From positions 2,728,001 to 2,792,000 of the forward strand of contig NZ_CP115671.1 of assembly GCF_027886425.1 (NCBI RefSeq): a DNA stretch of 64,000 nucleotides. Direction: 5' to 3'. The notes beneath the pieces were generated by a model that saw only the letters and a list, made by a program, of their open reading frames with translations, did not search any database and was not told the origin of the DNA. The translations under genes and the position numbers were made by a program. This DNA comes from Brevundimonas vesicularis (GTDB lineage: Bacteria; Pseudomonadota; Alphaproteobacteria; Caulobacterales; Caulobacteraceae). This document shows positions 62,008-64,000 of this stretch, one piece after another (the stretch's first letter is position 1; each line of letters opens with the position of its first letter).

Positions 62008-64000
62008 ATGTTCTCGTTCAATCGCCTGTCCATCGCCCTGAAGCTCGCCGTCGTGGCGGGGCTTGCCATCGGCGCCCTGATGATCGTCGCGGCCATCGGC
62101 GTGACGGCCTATTCCGGCGCGATCGTCCGCGACATGGCCGGCCGATACGCCGAAAGCGCTGCGCTAGAAGCCTCGCAAGAGATCCGCAACGAGATCGTCT
62201 CGGCCGGCACGGGCGCCAAAACCCTGGCCGCGACCTTGGGCGCCGCACGACAGACGGGCCTGACCGACCGCGCCGCCTTCATGGCCTTGGTCAAGCCGAA
62301 CGCCGAAGCCACCGATCAGGTCATGGGCGCCTGGTTCATGGCCGCCACTGACGCCGTCGGCGCAGACGCCGCCCACATTGGTGATGCGGCGAGCAGTTCG
62401 AACGTCAACGGACGACTTTCAATCTATTGGGTGCGTCGTGACGGTCAGATTTCCTTGGAGCCTGAGGCAGACGGCTCGGACTTCGAACAGGCCTATTATA
62501 CCGAACCGATGGCCAGCGGCGCGCCGGTCGTAGTCGAGCCGTACGAAGAGAACATTGGCGGCGGCAAGGTCGCGATGACCTCGGTCGCCTATCCGGTGCG
62601 CGCCAACGGCCGCATCATCGGCGTCGCGGGCCTGGATATCACCTTGGCCAACCTGTCGCAGCGCTTGGCGGCGATGAAGCCGCTGGGCACGGGCCGCGTG
62701 ACCCTGGTGTCGAACAAAGGCGTCTGGGTCGCCCATCCGGACGCCGCCGTGCGAGGTCAAGCCTATGCGGATGCTGGCGCGGACATCGTGCGCAACGTCA
62801 TCGCCAAACGCCAGGCCCAGGCGGTCGAGGGCGTCAGCGTGAACGGCGAGCCGGTTCGACGTCTGGTGCAGCCCGTGATCCTGCCCGGTCAAAAGGCGAC
62901 CTGGGCCGTCGTTCTGGACATCCCCGTCGCGGTGATCGAGGGTCCGGCGCGGCAGTTGGCCTTGATGCTTCTGGTCGGCGGCGTTCTGATCATCGCCGCC
63001 ATCATCGTCGCCCTTCTGGTCACCAGCGACCGTTTGATACGACGCCCACTTGCGCGTCTGACGGCCGATGTTCGGACCATGAGCGAAGGACGTTATGACG
63101 TTCCCGTCGCCGGTGCGGACATGGCCGACGAACTGGGCCAGATTGCGCGGGCGCTCGAAGGGTTCCGGCTCGAGCTTGCGGACGGCCTGGCGCGGCGCGA
63201 TCAGCAACAGCGAGAACGTGCGGCCGCCGAAACCGATCGTCGCCGGCACGCCGAGGAGACGGAGCTTTTCGCCGCCTCGCAAACGCGCGCCGTCGAGACT
63301 TTGGGCGAAGGTCTATCGCGCCTCGCCGCCGGCGACCTAGCCTGGCGGATGCCCGAGGCGGGCTTCACCGCCGACACGCGTCGCATCCCGGAAGATTACA
63401 ACGCCGCCCTGCATCAGTTGCACTCGACGATGACCGGCATCTGGACCACGGCCCAGTCGATGCGCGGCGGATGCCAGGACATCGCCGCCGCCGCCGACAG
63501 CCTGTCGCGCCGCACCGAGCAGCAGGCCGCCGGTCTGGAGCAGACCGCCGCTGCGCTGGACGAGCTGACGCAGACGGTACGCAGCAGCGCCGAAAACGCC
63601 GAGCGCGCCCGAGACATCACTCAGGCCGCTCAGGCGGCGGCGGACAAGGGCGAGGCCGTCGTGCAGGACGCAATCGGCGCCATGTCGGAGATCGAGCAGT
63701 CCTCGACCCAGATCAATCAGATCGTCGGCGTCATCGACGAGATCGCCTTCCAGACCAGCCTTCTGGCCCTGAACGCCGGCGTCGAGGCCGCCCGGGCCGG
63801 GGAAGCCGGACGCGGCTTCGCCGTCGTCGCCTCCGAGGTGCGGGGCCTGGCCGAACGGTCGGCCAGCGCCGCCAAGGAGATCAAGGCGCTGATCGCCCTG
63901 TCGCAAAGCAATGTGCAGCGCGGATCCGATCAGGTGTCGCTGACGCGCGATAGCCTCAGCGCCATCGCTGTCCAGGTTGCGGAGGCCAACGCCCTGGTTC
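62008..64000 (+). CDS. Methyl-accepting chemotaxis protein (5' part, runs off window)
   Basis: The first 664 codons of a chemoreceptor are present. A first membrane helix (about 9-33), a periplasmic Cache-type sensor (about 34-310, with YYTEPMASGAPVVVEPY, AYPVRANGRIIGVAGLDI and WVAHPDAAVRGQ), and a second helix (about 312-335) can be seen. Two HAMP regions are visible (DRLIRRPLARLTADV; AVETLGEGLSRLAAGDL). The signalling domain follows, with its hairpin tip in IDEIAFQTSLLALNAGVEAARAGEAGRGFAVVASEVRGLAERSA. Asn in place of the usual NLLALNA start is Ser here. The ligand is unknown. Confidence 0.93.
   Translation, partial: MFSFNRLSIALKLAVVAGLAIGALMIVAAIGVTAYSGAIVRDMAGRYAESAALEASQEIRNEIVSAGTGAKTLAATLGAARQTGLTDRAAFMALVKPNAEATDQVMGAWFMAATDAVGADAAHIGDAASSSNVNGRLSIYWVRRDGQISLEPEADGSDFEQAYYTEPMASGAPVVVEPYEENIGGGKVAMTSVAYPVRANGRIIGVAGLDITLANLSQRLAAMKPLGTGRVTLVSNKGVWVAHPDAAVRGQAYADAGADIVRNVIAKRQAQAVEGVSVNGEPVRRLVQPVILPGQKATWAVVLDIPVAVIEGPARQLALMLLVGGVLIIAAIIVALLVTSDRLIRRPLARLTADVRTMSEGRYDVPVAGADMADELGQIARALEGFRLELADGLARRDQQQRERAAAETDRRRHAEETELFAASQTRAVETLGEGLSRLAAGDLAWRMPEAGFTADTRRIPEDYNAALHQLHSTMTGIWTTAQSMRGGCQDIAAAADSLSRRTEQQAAGLEQTAAALDELTQTVRSSAENAERARDITQAAQAAADKGEAVVQDAIGAMSEIEQSSTQINQIVGVIDEIAFQTSLLALNAGVEAARAGEAGRGFAVVASEVRGLAERSASAAKEIKALIALSQSNVQRGSDQVSLTRDSLSAIAVQVAEANALV

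Overview
The window is high-GC (roughly two thirds G+C), densely packed chromosomal DNA from an alphaproteobacterium. It most likely comes from the Caulobacterales and looks Brevundimonas-like. Supporting traits are the F1-ATPase zeta-type inhibitor (DUF1476), an HWE histidine kinase, an ELM1-family protein, a large TonB receptor, zapA followed by 6S RNA and 5-FCL, and several promoters of the alphaproteobacterial general stress sigma factor (EcfG) type. I see no prophage, transposase, CRISPR array, rRNA or tRNA. The content is core metabolism mixed with small lineage-specific genes.

Layout. 1-8.7 kb: 5' end of an ETF-ubiquinone oxidoreductase gene, a family-4-type uracil-DNA glycosylase, a lytic transglycosylase, a guanidinium exporter (Gdx/SugE) under a guanidine-II (mini-ykkC) riboswitch with a GST gene behind it, purB, a 2OG-Fe(II) oxygenase coupled to a hypoxanthine-DNA glycosylase, a fasciclin lipoprotein and the ATPase inhibitor. 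9-17.8 kb: purine genes purC-purS, purQ and purL, interrupted by a YbhB-like protein, an MFS exporter and a group of small acidic proteins. 17.8-26.4 kb: a cytochrome P450, a glycosyltransferase, the zapA-6S RNA-5-FCL-ymdB locus, transketolase and purT. 26.4-31.7 kb: a palindromic repeat element, cstA-ybdD, an S41 protease, an SDR and a HAD hydrolase. 31.9-39.5 kb: a 1114-residue TonB-dependent receptor, an RraB-like protein and carB. 39.4-46.2 kb: a dicarboxylate symporter, a GST, greA-ELM1, trxB and an aldo/keto reductase. 46.2-55.8 kb: a response regulator with an HWE kinase, two SleB-like cell wall hydrolases, a large hybrid kinase and small stress-type genes. 55.8-64 kb: nadA, a site-2 protease, nadB and nadC, then ilvA and the 5' part of a chemoreceptor.

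How it fits together. Purine synthesis (purB, C, S, Q, L, T), carbamoyl phosphate (carB) and NAD synthesis (nadA, B, C) form the metabolic core. Four intergenic sites match GGAAC-N16/17-(C/G)GTT and a fifth is a near match. They precede small acidic proteins, a glycine-zipper lipoprotein, a cell wall hydrolase and a small basic protein, so the window appears to hold several members of the EcfG general stress regulon. An HWE kinase of the class that often feeds that response lies nearby. The best-supported non-coding elements are the guanidine-II riboswitch and 6S RNA. Several leader hairpins (tkt, greA, DUF1294) and palindromic operators (nadA, plus a motif shared by 7.46 kb and 54.38 kb) are more tentative.
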